Of a stretch of DNA of 33,455 nucleotides, positions 27,612 to 33,455 are shown piece after piece. Position 1 is the first letter of the stretch, and every line of letters begins with the position of its first letter. A model generated the notes under the pieces. The model worked only from the letters and a program-made list of their open reading frames with translations, was not told the DNA's origin and made no database searches. The stretch covers positions 1 through 33,455 of the forward strand of contig CAIMRY010000044.1 of NCBI GenBank assembly GCA_903843965.1, written 5' to 3'. Both the position numbers and the translations under genes were made by a program. The DNA comes from an uncultured delta proteobacterium (GTDB lineage: Bacteria; Desulfobacterota; Desulfovibrionia; Desulfovibrionales; Desulfovibrionaceae).

Positions 27612-28730
27612 ATGGAATTTTCAATTTTTGGGATGGGCGGTTTAGTTCACATGTTCGCCAGAAGATCTGAATGCAAAAAATTACTGTACGCGTTTGTTAT
27701 AAGTAAGTGTACGGACATAGAAAACTTTTTCCGTAGCAATGTTGATATATATATGTCAGCAATTAGTCAAAGCTCGGAAGGAATGGATGTAATTGTACCA
27801 GAATTTCGCATGGCAAATTTTTATGGAAAGCTGTGTTCAGCACCAGAAGTCGTTGAGATATTGCAATCTGGCTTATTTTATGATCGCTACGAATCTAAAA
27901 CCGTTGACATTAGTCACATGTCGAAAGCATTCAAAGAAGACCATATTTCACAATCGAAATCTATAGCGCATGAATTTGGTGTTACGGATCAGCTTCCCAT
28001 CATTATTTTTATAAACAGCCTAGAGGCACCACAGCTTCAGCAATGCTATTTCATTAAGATTGCCGGAAAAAGTGCAGCGGAAGTAAAGGACATCCTTGGT
28101 AGTGTTAGTGAACGCTGTACAATTGTCGGACGAGAGTATTTCAAACGGCATAAAGAAATTGAAACACTTAACTGCCGTAAACTCTGGGACAATATTTTAA
28201 GCCCGGAAATTGAGGCAAGAAAGGAACTTGAAAAGTCAATCATGAGAATTGAAAAGATTAAGAATGAGGCAATTAATTTTCCTGAGAAAATTGCTGCATT
28301 GAAAGCTAGGGTACACAAATACAGTAGCTTAGGAACAATATCCTACCTGTGCAAGTATCGTCAAGCTGTATTCACAACGACACCTGACGTAGAATCAATG
28401 GCGTTTCGCCTTCAGGACTTGGAGTCAAAGTTGCAATATGCGAACGACTGTGTTGTCCCAGACATTCACTCAATTTTCTCTCTACCGCAGGAACGCATCG
28501 CTGAAATCGAAGCTCACAATAGCAAGGAGAAAGATGCTCTGGCGCAATGCGACAAAACGCTTGCTACCCTAAGAGCAAGTATTGACGATTTTCGGCCAAC
28601 GACAAGCGATATTCTTGCGCCGCTGATCACTACCTATAACATCAAGAAAGTCCCCTCATCATATTTCAGAAATTTCAAGCATCTTTCGCCACTCGACTCG
28701 CTGATACATCTCAATAACTATTTTAACTAG
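27612..28730 (+). CDS. AT-rich orphan protein of unknown function
   Basis: I do not recognise this 372-residue protein. Its DNA is strikingly AT-rich (roughly 40% GC by eye, against well over 60% around it) and uses A/T-ending codons, so it was probably acquired from another genome. It looks soluble. The N-terminal half is a mixed fold with LPIIIFINSLEAPQLQQ and QQCYFIKIAG. A charged helical stretch with coiled-coil character (about 198-240, EARKELEKSIMRIEKIKNEA) follows, and then more helices. GGGGGAG is 5-6 nt before the ATG. With a toxin-antitoxin pair next door, a defence or accessory role is possible but unsupported by any motif I can see. Confidence 0.75.
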   Translation: MEFSIFGMGGLVHMFARRSECKKLLYAFVISKCTDIENFFRSNVDIYMSAISQSSEGMDVIVPEFRMANFYGKLCSAPEVVEILQSGLFYDRYESKTVDISHMSKAFKEDHISQSKSIAHEFGVTDQLPIIIFINSLEAPQLQQCYFIKIAGKSAAEVKDILGSVSERCTIVGREYFKRHKEIETLNCRKLWDNILSPEIEARKELEKSIMRIEKIKNEAINFPEKIAALKARVHKYSSLGTISYLCKYRQAVFTTTPDVESMAFRLQDLESKLQYANDCVVPDIHSIFSLPQERIAEIEAHNSKEKDALAQCDKTLATLRASIDDFRPTTSDILAPLITTYNIKKVPSSYFRNFKHLSPLDSLIHLNNYFN

Positions 28731-28742
28731 AGAAGAAGATCT

Positions 28743-28757
28743 TTGCATTTTATGCAA
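28743..28757. other. small perfect hairpin after the orphan gene
   Basis: TTGCAT, a TTT loop, then ATGCAA. It lies 12 nt past the orphan stop. No T-tract follows, so it is at best a weak terminator. Confidence 0.35.
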
Positions 28758-28765
28758 CAATAGTT

Positions 28766-28788
28766 CCCCTCGATCGCCTCGCAGGGGC
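28766..28788. repeat. decayed copy of the terminator hairpin at 30831
   Basis: CCCC, CGATCGC, CTCGCAGGGGC occur here in the same order as in the terminator at 30831-30858, with a 1-2 bp difference in the loop. The flanking A- and T-runs are missing. The two copies bracket hicA, hicB, the acyltransferase and hicB'. Confidence 0.55.
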
Positions 28789-28801
28789 GTGACTCGCCCT
28801 C

Positions 28802-28829
28802 TTGACTTGTCACCACAAAGTAGTACCAT
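28802..28829 (+). promoter_or_regulatory. hicAB promoter, predicted leaderless
   Basis: TTGACT (28802-28807), a 16-bp spacer and TACCAT (28824-28829) form a fair promoter. The start would fall about 7 nt on, at the hicA GTG itself (28836), and no ribosome site precedes that GTG. Confidence 0.5.
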
Positions 28830-28835
28830 TTCCAC

Positions 28836-29090
28836 GTGAACAGCAAGCACCGCAAAGCCCTGGCCGCTTTGTTCAGCGAGCCCACGCGCACGGACATCCC
28901 CTGGGCCGACATTGAGGCCCTGTTCGTGGCCTGCGGTGCGCAATTGCGCGAAGGCAGCGGGTCGCGCGTGCGGATAACCCTCGGAAGCCGTTCAGCCGTT
29001 TTTCACAGGCCGCACCCGCGTATGGTCACGGACAGAGGTTCCGTACGCAGCGCGCGGCGCTTTCTTCTCAACGCGGGAGTGCAACCATGA
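28836..29090 (+). CDS. hicA: HicA-family toxin (mRNA interferase)
   Basis: HicA toxins cleave mRNA and are neutralised by HicB. The 84-residue protein has the dsRBD-like family pattern EGSGSRVRITLG, AVFHRPHP (His57, His60), then VTDRGSVRSARRFLLNAGV, as in the HicA subgroup with FHRPHP. The GTG start lacks a Shine-Dalgarno sequence and coincides with the predicted transcription start. The stop overlaps hicB (ATGA). It is slightly longer at the N-terminus than minimal HicA. Confidence 0.85.
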   Translation: MNSKHRKALAALFSEPTRTDIPWADIEALFVACGAQLREGSGSRVRITLGSRSAVFHRPHPRMVTDRGSVRSARRFLLNAGVQP

Positions 29091-29431
29091 GCATCATGAC
29101 CTACAAGGGCTACGTCGGAAAGTTCGAGTACGACGAGGAGGCCGAAATCTTCCACGGCGACGTGCTCGAACTGACGGACGTCATCACCTTTCAGGGCCGG
29201 TCCATCGACGAACTCAAGCAGGCACTGGCCGATTCCGTGGAGGACTACCTGGAGTTCTGCGCCGAGCAGGGCAAGGAGCCCCAGCGGCCCTACTCCGGGC
29301 GCTTCAACGTGCGCATCAAGCCGGAGCTGCACCAGCGCATCGCCGCCCGCGCAGCGGCGGACGGCAAGAGCCTCAACGCCTGGGTGGCCGAGGCACTGGG
29401 CAAGGTCGCCGCAGACCATCCGGGCCGGTAG
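29087..29431 (+). CDS. hicB: HicB-family antitoxin
   Basis: The 114-residue antitoxin has the HicB fold at the N-terminus (YKGYVGKFEYDEEAEIFHGDVLEL, then ITFQGRSIDELKQALADSVEDYLEFC). The C-terminal part is a ribbon-helix-helix DNA-binding domain (FNVRIKPELHQRIAARAAADGKSLNAWVAEAL). It should bind HicA and repress its own promoter. It is coupled to hicA by a 4-nt overlap. Its last 150 nt are duplicated at 30648-30797. Confidence 0.9.
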   Translation: MSIMTYKGYVGKFEYDEEAEIFHGDVLELTDVITFQGRSIDELKQALADSVEDYLEFCAEQGKEPQRPYSGRFNVRIKPELHQRIAARAAADGKSLNAWVAEALGKVAADHPGR

Positions 29432-29481
29432 CCGGGACGAGCCAAAAGCGGGCCAAACCAAAACCAGGAAGATGATCGGCA

Positions 29482-30603
29482 ATGACCGGCGCAAAAACCT
29501 TCCGCGAGAACAACTTCGACCTCATCCGCCTGTATGCGGCCACGCAGGTGGCCTGGCACCACGCCCTGCGGCACCTGCAAGTGGACCACGCCAGCTCGCT
29601 CCTGTTCCAGGCCACGCGCCTTTTCCCCGGCGTGCCGATCTTTTTTTTCGTCAGCGGCTTTCTCATCAGCCGCTCCCATGAGAACAGCTCCAGCCTGGGG
29701 AACTACGCCCGCAACAGATTTCTGCGCATCTACCCGGCCCTGATCGTCTGCCTGTGCGCTGCGCTGCTCGCGGTGGCGGGGACAGGCTACTTCCGCGACC
29801 ATGCCGTGACCGCCACGGGTCTGCTGGCCTGGCTTGCGGCCCAGTCCACGGTCATGCAGTTCTACAACCCGGATTTCCTGCGCGGCTTCGGCGTGGGCGC
29901 GCTGAACGGCAGCCTCTGGACCATTTCGGTGGAGCTGCAATTCTACGTCCTCACCCCCCTGCTCTACGCGGCCCTGCGCCGCCTGGACCCGAAACGCTGG
30001 AACCTCGCCCTGGCCAGCCTCATCGTCTTCTTCGCGCTGCTGAACCGGCTGTACATGGCCCTGCCAACGGGCGCGGCAATCCCGCTTGCGAGCAAGCTGA
30101 TCGGCGTGTCCTTCCTGCCGTGGTTCGGCTTCTTCCTGCTCGGCGTCATCTTCCAGCGGAATTTCGAGCGGCTGCATGCGCTGCTGGTCGGGCGGGGCGG
30201 CGTTGTCGTGGTCGGCTACGCGCTCGCGGCCCTGTTCCTCACCCGGGTCGTGGGCCTGGAAACCGGCAACGAGATCCACCCGCTGCTGGCGCTGCTGCTG
30301 GCGGCCACGGTCTTTTCCCTGGCCTACACCAGGCCCCTGCTGGCCCAGGCCCTGCTGCGCAGAAACGACATCTCGTACGGCATCTACATCTACCACATGC
30401 CGGTGATCAACACCCTGCTCTACCTGGGCATCACCGGCTCCACTGGATCCGTGCTGCTGGGCCTGGGGCTGGCCTTTGCCTGCGCCGCCCTGTCCTGGAT
30501 TCTTGTGGAAAAGCCCTGCCTGCGCCGCAAGCGGGCCGCGCTGAACCCCATCGCGCCTGATTCCGAAGCTGGAGCCGAAGCCGGACCCGACGCCGGAGCC
30601 TGA
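29482..30603 (+). CDS. OafA-like acyltransferase-3 family protein
   Basis: This 373-residue membrane protein has about ten helices and the acyltransferase-3 pattern: NNFDLIRLYAATQVAWHHAL at the start, FFFVSGFLISRS, NRFLRIYPAL, and SYGIYIYHMPVIN near the end, closing with ILVEKPCLRRK. Such enzymes O-acylate lipopolysaccharide O-antigen or other glycans. The acidic Ala/Gly tail is made of a 12-bp repeat (SEAG, AEAG, PDAG). It sits between hicB and the hicB' fragment. The ATG is 10 nt after AGGAAG. Confidence 0.88.
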   Translation: MTGAKTFRENNFDLIRLYAATQVAWHHALRHLQVDHASSLLFQATRLFPGVPIFFFVSGFLISRSHENSSSLGNYARNRFLRIYPALIVCLCAALLAVAGTGYFRDHAVTATGLLAWLAAQSTVMQFYNPDFLRGFGVGALNGSLWTISVELQFYVLTPLLYAALRRLDPKRWNLALASLIVFFALLNRLYMALPTGAAIPLASKLIGVSFLPWFGFFLLGVIFQRNFERLHALLVGRGGVVVVGYALAALFLTRVVGLETGNEIHPLLALLLAATVFSLAYTRPLLAQALLRRNDISYGIYIYHMPVINTLLYLGITGSTGSVLLGLGLAFACAALSWILVEKPCLRRKRAALNPIAPDSEAGAEAGPDAGA

Positions 30604-30614
30604 ACCTGCAGTCC

Positions 30615-30797
30615 TTGAGCCGCCACCCGCCTGACCGGGGCTGGCCGCAGCGGCCCTGCTCCGGGCCCTTGAACGTGCGCATCAAGCCGGAACTGCACCA
30701 GCGCATCGCCACCCGCGAGACCCAGGACGGCATGAGCCTCAACGCCTGGGCGGCCGAGGCCCTGAGCAAGGTCGCCACCGAACATTCAAGCCGGTAG
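30615..30797 (+). pseudogene. truncated second hicB (DNA-binding domain only)
   Basis: From 30648 to 30797 the DNA matches the last 150 nt of hicB at 29282-29431, with 21 mismatches by my count (86% identity), same length, same stop. The product would be LNVRIKPELHQRIATRETQDGMSLNAWAAEAL, a ribbon-helix-helix domain without the HicA-binding part. A TTG at 30615 could start a 60-residue protein, but no ribosome site is clear. It is either a relic or a free DNA-binding domain. Confidence 0.75.
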
Positions 30798-30821
30798 CCA
30801 GCCCCGCCGACTACCCCCCCC

Positions 30822-30867
30822 AAAAAAACAGGCCCCCGCGATCGCTCTCGCAGGGGCCTTTCGTTTT
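30822..30867. terminator. bidirectional terminator between hicB' and uraA
   Basis: GGCCCC (30831-30836) pairs with GGGGCC (30853-30858), and GCGA/TCGC extends the stem. Seven A residues lie to the left (30822-30828) and TTTCGTTTT to the right. It can end both the rightward acyltransferase unit and the leftward upp-uraA unit. Confidence 0.9.
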
Positions 30868-30884
30868 CGGTCCAGCCGGAAGCG

Positions 30885-32183
30885 CTAGAGGTCCGTCTGC
30901 GTATTGAGCAGCCCCCAGCGCTCCAGCAGGCGGAACGTCAGCGACAGGACCATGCCCACCACGGTGCCCAAGGCCATGCCCTTGAGCTGCACGGTGCCGA
31001 GCTTCACGGCAGCGCCGCTGATGCCCACGATGAACACCACCGCCGTCAGGATCAGGTTGATGGGCTTGGAGTAGTCCACCTTGGCCTCCACCAGCATGCG
31101 GATGCCCGAGGCCGCGATGACGCCGAACAGCAGGATCGACACGCCGCCCATGACCGGGGCCGGGATGGACTGGATGAAGGCCGACAGCTTGCCGATGAAG
31201 GCCAGGCAGATGGAGATCACCGCCGCCCCGCCGATGACCCAGACCGAGTACACGCGGGTGATGGCCATGACGCCGATGTTTTCGCCGTAGGTCGTTGTCG
31301 GCACCGAGCCCATGAACCCGGAAAGCACCGTGGACACGCCGTCGCCCATGAGCGAGCGGTGCAGGCCCGGGTCGCGGGTCAGATCGCGGTCCACGATGTT
31401 GCCCGTGACCACGAGGTGGCCGATGTGCTCGGAGATGACCACCAGCGCCGCCGGGATGATGATCAGAATGGCGCCCAGGTCGAACTTGGGCACGTACATG
31501 GTGGGCATGGCCAGCACCGGCGCGGCCAGCATGGCCTCGAAGTGGACGATGCCCAGGCCGAGCGCCGTGGCGTAGCCCACAGCGATGCCCACCAGCACCG
31601 GAATGATGGCCATGAAGCCCCGGAAGATCAGCGAGCCGAAGGCCACGGTCAGCAGCGTGACCATGGACACGATGACCGCGTTCATGTCGTAGTTTCCGGC
31701 CTTGTCCGGCATGATCCCGGCCATGCCCGTGGCCACGCTGGCCAACTCCAGGCCGATGAGCGCCACGATGGGGCCCATGGTGGCCGGGGGCAGCACGTAG
31801 CTGATCCAGCCCGACCCGAAGCGCCAGATGACCAGCGCCACGAAGATGAACACGCAGCCTGCGGCGATGAACCCGCCCAGCGCGTAGGAGTAATTGGCGC
31901 CCCAGAACTGCGGATTGGCTCCGAGCACCACGAACACGGGCGAGAGAAAGGCGAAGCTGGAGCCCAGAAACGCGGGCGCCTTGCCCTTGCACAAAAACAG
32001 GTAGATCAGCGTGCCGACGCCGTTCATCAGAAGCACTATGGCCGGGTCGATCTTGAACAGCGTGGGCACCAGCACGCTGGCCCCGAACATGGCGAAAAGA
32101 TGCTGGAAGCTTAGGGGGATGCCCTGAAGAAAGGGGACCTTTTCCTCGACCTGGATGATGCGTCTGGCCGTCTGTGCATTCAT
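30885..32183 (-). CDS. uraA: UraA, uracil permease (NCS2 family)
   Basis: UraA brings uracil in with protons. The 432-residue protein has the 14-helix NCS2 form with QHLFAMFGASVLVPTLFKIDP, APAFLGSSFAFLSPV and the signature PTTTYGENIGVMAITRV, where the Glu and Asn regions contact uracil in the known structure. It lies 39 nt after upp in one operon, so imported uracil meets the salvage enzyme. GGAG is 9-10 nt before the ATG. A bidirectional terminator follows. Confidence 0.93.
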   Translation of the reverse strand: MNAQTARRIIQVEEKVPFLQGIPLSFQHLFAMFGASVLVPTLFKIDPAIVLLMNGVGTLIYLFLCKGKAPAFLGSSFAFLSPVFVVLGANPQFWGANYSYALGGFIAAGCVFIFVALVIWRFGSGWISYVLPPATMGPIVALIGLELASVATGMAGIMPDKAGNYDMNAVIVSMVTLLTVAFGSLIFRGFMAIIPVLVGIAVGYATALGLGIVHFEAMLAAPVLAMPTMYVPKFDLGAILIIIPAALVVISEHIGHLVVTGNIVDRDLTRDPGLHRSLMGDGVSTVLSGFMGSVPTTTYGENIGVMAITRVYSVWVIGGAAVISICLAFIGKLSAFIQSIPAPVMGGVSILLFGVIAASGIRMLVEAKVDYSKPINLILTAVVFIVGISGAAVKLGTVQLKGMALGTVVGMVLSLTFRLLERWGLLNTQTDL

Positions 32184-32222
32184 TGGGGTGCGCTCCGTGT
32201 GGGTTGGGTGTGCCTGCGGGAA

Positions 32223-32849
32223 TTATTTGGTGCCGAAGATCTTGTCGCCCGCGTCGCCCAGGCCGGGCAGGATGTAGCCCTGCTCGTTCAACCGCTCGTC
32301 GATGGAGGCGCAGTAGAGGTCGACGTCCGGGTGCTTTGCGGTGATGCGCCTAAGCCCCTCGGGCGCGGCCACCAGGAACAGGCCCCGGATCTGCTTGCAG
32401 CCGGCCTTCTTCAAGAGGTCGATGGTGGCGTCGAGCGTGCCGCCCGTGGCCAGCATGGGGTCGAGGATGATGGCCATGCGCGCCTTGATGTTGCGCGCCA
32501 GCTTCACGTAGTACTTCACCGGCTCAAGCGTCTCCTCGTTGCGGTAGAAGCCGACCACGCTGACCTTTGCGCCGGGGATCATGTCCAGCACCCCGTCCAT
32601 CATGCCCATTCCCGCGCGCAGGATGGGCACCACGGTGATCTTCTTGCCCTTGATGCGCTCGATCTCGACCTCCCCGGCCCAGCCCTTGATCATGCGCTGT
32701 TCCACCTCCAGGTCCTTGGTGGCCTCGTAGGTCAAAAGCCGCGCGATCTCCTTGGTCACGTCGCGGAACAGGCTGGTGGAGACGTCGTGTTTGCGCAGCA
32801 GGCCAAGCTTGTGCTTGACCAGCGGGTGATTGACCACATGGACGGCCAT
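32223..32849 (-). CDS. upp: Upp, uracil phosphoribosyltransferase
   Basis: Upp converts uracil and PRPP to UMP. The 208-residue protein, standard length, starts [19 protein letters not shown] and carries [11 protein letters not shown], the PRPP loop [14 protein letters not shown], and the uracil-binding end [21 protein letters not shown] 32849 has AAGGAG 6 nt upstream, so the longer frame is rejected. It is the first gene of upp-uraA behind a consensus-spaced promoter. Confidence 0.96.
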   Translation of the reverse strand: MAVHVVNHPLVKHKLGLLRKHDVSTSLFRDVTKEIARLLTYEATKDLEVEQRMIKGWAGEVEIERIKGKKITVVPILRAGMGMMDGVLDMIPGAKVSVVGFYRNEETLEPVKYYVKLARNIKARMAIILDPMLATGGTLDATIDLLKKAGCKQIRGLFLVAAPEGLRRITAKHPDVDLYCASIDERLNEQGYILPGLGDAGDKIFGTK

Positions 32850-32898
32850 GGGGGACTCCTTGCGTTTGGTGCGGGGCGGGGCGGGAATTGATGCAGCC

Positions 32899-32932
32899 AC
32901 AACGTTGTAAAAAGCCCGGCCCGGCAGGTCAA
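32899..32932 (-). promoter_or_regulatory. sigma-70 promoter of upp-uraA with palindrome at -10
   Basis: On the minus strand TTGACC (32932-32927), 17 bp, then TACAAC (32909-32904) form a good promoter, with a start near 32897 and a leader of about 48 nt. The perfect palindrome ACAACGTTGT (32899-32908) covers the -10 and could be an operator; its central CG resembles sites of LacI-family regulators. Confidence 0.75.
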
Positions 32933-33010
32933 GGGGGGAGAGGGCACAAACGCGGGGATTTCGGGTGCGGCGGGCGCACAACTTCACACGTGTATCCGCT
33001 CCGGAATGAC

Positions 33011-33047
33011 GGATGTGGCCCCCCTCAATCTAAACGAGGCCACATCC
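33011..33047. terminator. strong hairpin downstream of the 39-residue gene
   Basis: GGATGTGGCC (33011-33020) pairs perfectly with GGCCACATCC (33038-33047). No T-run follows on either strand, so it is a weak or Rho-assisted terminator, placed between the small gene and the upp promoter. Confidence 0.5.
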
Positions 33048-33073
33048 CTTCATAGTCAGCCCTCAAACGACTC

Positions 33074-33193
33074 TTACTTATCAAGCTCAACCAACCCCTC
33101 ACTCATGAATACCCATGCAGCACAAACGGCCACCACAAATCCGGCATACAGACCCATCTGCTTTGCAAATTTTGTCGTATCACTCATAGTCAT
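33074..33193 (-). CDS. 39-residue single-helix membrane protein, unknown
   Basis: The frame reads MTMSDTTKFAKQMGLYAGF and continues VVAVCAAWVFMSEGLVELDK: a short polar head, one hydrophobic helix (about 14-30) and an acidic tail. GAGGGGGTGAG precedes ATG 33193; ATG 33187 is an alternative. Spacing to neighbours, a ribosome site and a membrane helix support a real small gene, though conservation is untested. It lies between the rRNA terminators and the upp promoter. A TATGAA hexamer near 33223 may be its -10. Confidence 0.55.
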   Translation of the reverse strand: MTMSDTTKFAKQMGLYAGFVVAVCAAWVFMSEGLVELDK

Positions 33194-33234
33194 AAACACT
33201 CACCCCCTCACCCGGTTGTAAGGTTTCATACCGC

Positions 33235-33271
33235 AAAAAAAGAAGTCCCAACTTCAAATGAGTTGAGACTT
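33235..33271 (-). terminator. second rRNA-operon terminator
   Basis: On the minus strand AAGTC and AACT pair with AGTT and GACTT across a 7-nt loop (33243-33271), followed by a T-rich tract ending in seven T (33241-33235). It is a typical intrinsic terminator, 17 nt beyond the first. Confidence 0.85.
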
Positions 33272-33287
33272 CAAGAACCTTAAATGA

Positions 33288-33315
33288 AGCGGCCCAGTCT
33301 TTCGACTGGGCCGCT
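33288..33315 (-). terminator. first rRNA-operon terminator
   Basis: AGCGGCCCAGTC and GACTGGGCCGCT form a perfect 12-bp stem with a GAAA tetraloop on the minus strand. It follows the 5S rRNA by 8 nt. The downstream tract (TCATTTAA) is only partly T-rich, which may be why a second terminator exists. Confidence 0.85.
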
Positions 33316-33323
33316 AAATAAAG

Positions 33324-33439
33324 TCCTGGCAGCGACCTACTTTCCCACGATTAGAACCGTAGTATCATCGGCGATGGCGGGCTTAACTTCCGAGTTCGGA
33401 AAGGGATCGGGTGTACCCCCGCCTCCAAGACCACCAGGA
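33324..33439 (-). rRNA. rrf: 5S ribosomal RNA
   Basis: The minus strand begins TCCTGGTGGTCTTGGAGGCG and contains the conserved segments CACCCGATCCC, CCGAACTCGGAAGTTAAGCCC and GTGGGAAAGTAGGTCGC, ending GCCAGGA, which pairs with the start. The length of about 116 nt is standard. The 23S and 16S genes should lie to the right, outside the window. Confidence 0.97.
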
Positions 33440-33455
33440 CAAATATATAAGTTAG

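Noticed and set aside
33006-33221. Plus-strand 71-codon open frame left of the 5S gene
   Set aside because: It is Ser/Thr/Asn-rich with no motif, no ribosome site, spans a hairpin, and is opposite the better-supported 39-residue frame.

Overview
This window is high-GC DNA with dense, tightly coupled operons from a Gram-negative bacterium. The lipid A gene lpxB, a full Tad/Flp pilus locus, nickel-pincer (lar) genes and sigma-54 control together suggest a Desulfovibrio-like deltaproteobacterium. That placement is inferred from gene content and not proven.

Left part (1-8155, plus strand): larE-larB-larC make the nickel-pincer nucleotide cofactor. This LarC has no C-terminal (LarC2) domain, and a frameshifted gene remnant follows it. 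Next come mprF and an overlapping acvB/virJ-type lipoprotein gene, a pair that would make and hydrolyse aminoacyl-phosphatidylglycerol. An acyltransferase-3 membrane protein closes this part.

Middle (8386-24401, minus strand): a Tad pilus locus reads right to left. It starts with a sigma-54 response regulator (22995-24401), then an AT-rich control region with a consensus -24/-12 promoter and two near-identical upstream dyads. Then come flp, tadV, cpaB, cpaC, a small lipoprotein, two tadE genes, tadG, cpaE, cpaF, tadB, tadC, a tadD-like TPR lipoprotein and a hybrid PAS histidine kinase. The regulator and the kinase bracket the pilus genes and could be partners. tadG has an in-frame TGA with conserved-looking coding sequence on both sides and a SECIS-like hairpin just after it.

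Right part (24523-33455): a Gfo/Idh-type oxidoreductase is divergent from lpxB. lpxB is followed by a small acidic protein gene and a YccF-family membrane protein gene. An accessory patch follows: an AT-rich orphan gene (27612-28730), hicAB, a second acyltransferase, and a truncated second hicB. The hicAB to hicB' stretch is flanked by two related hairpins. Then uraA and upp (uracil uptake and salvage) read leftward from a clear sigma-70 promoter. A 39-residue membrane protein gene and a 5S rRNA with two terminators end the window on the minus strand; the rest of the rRNA operon should lie beyond the right edge.

One trait recurs throughout: short degenerate tandem repeats, mostly 12 or 15 bp (4 or 5 codons), in signal peptides, linkers and protein ends of many unrelated genes.
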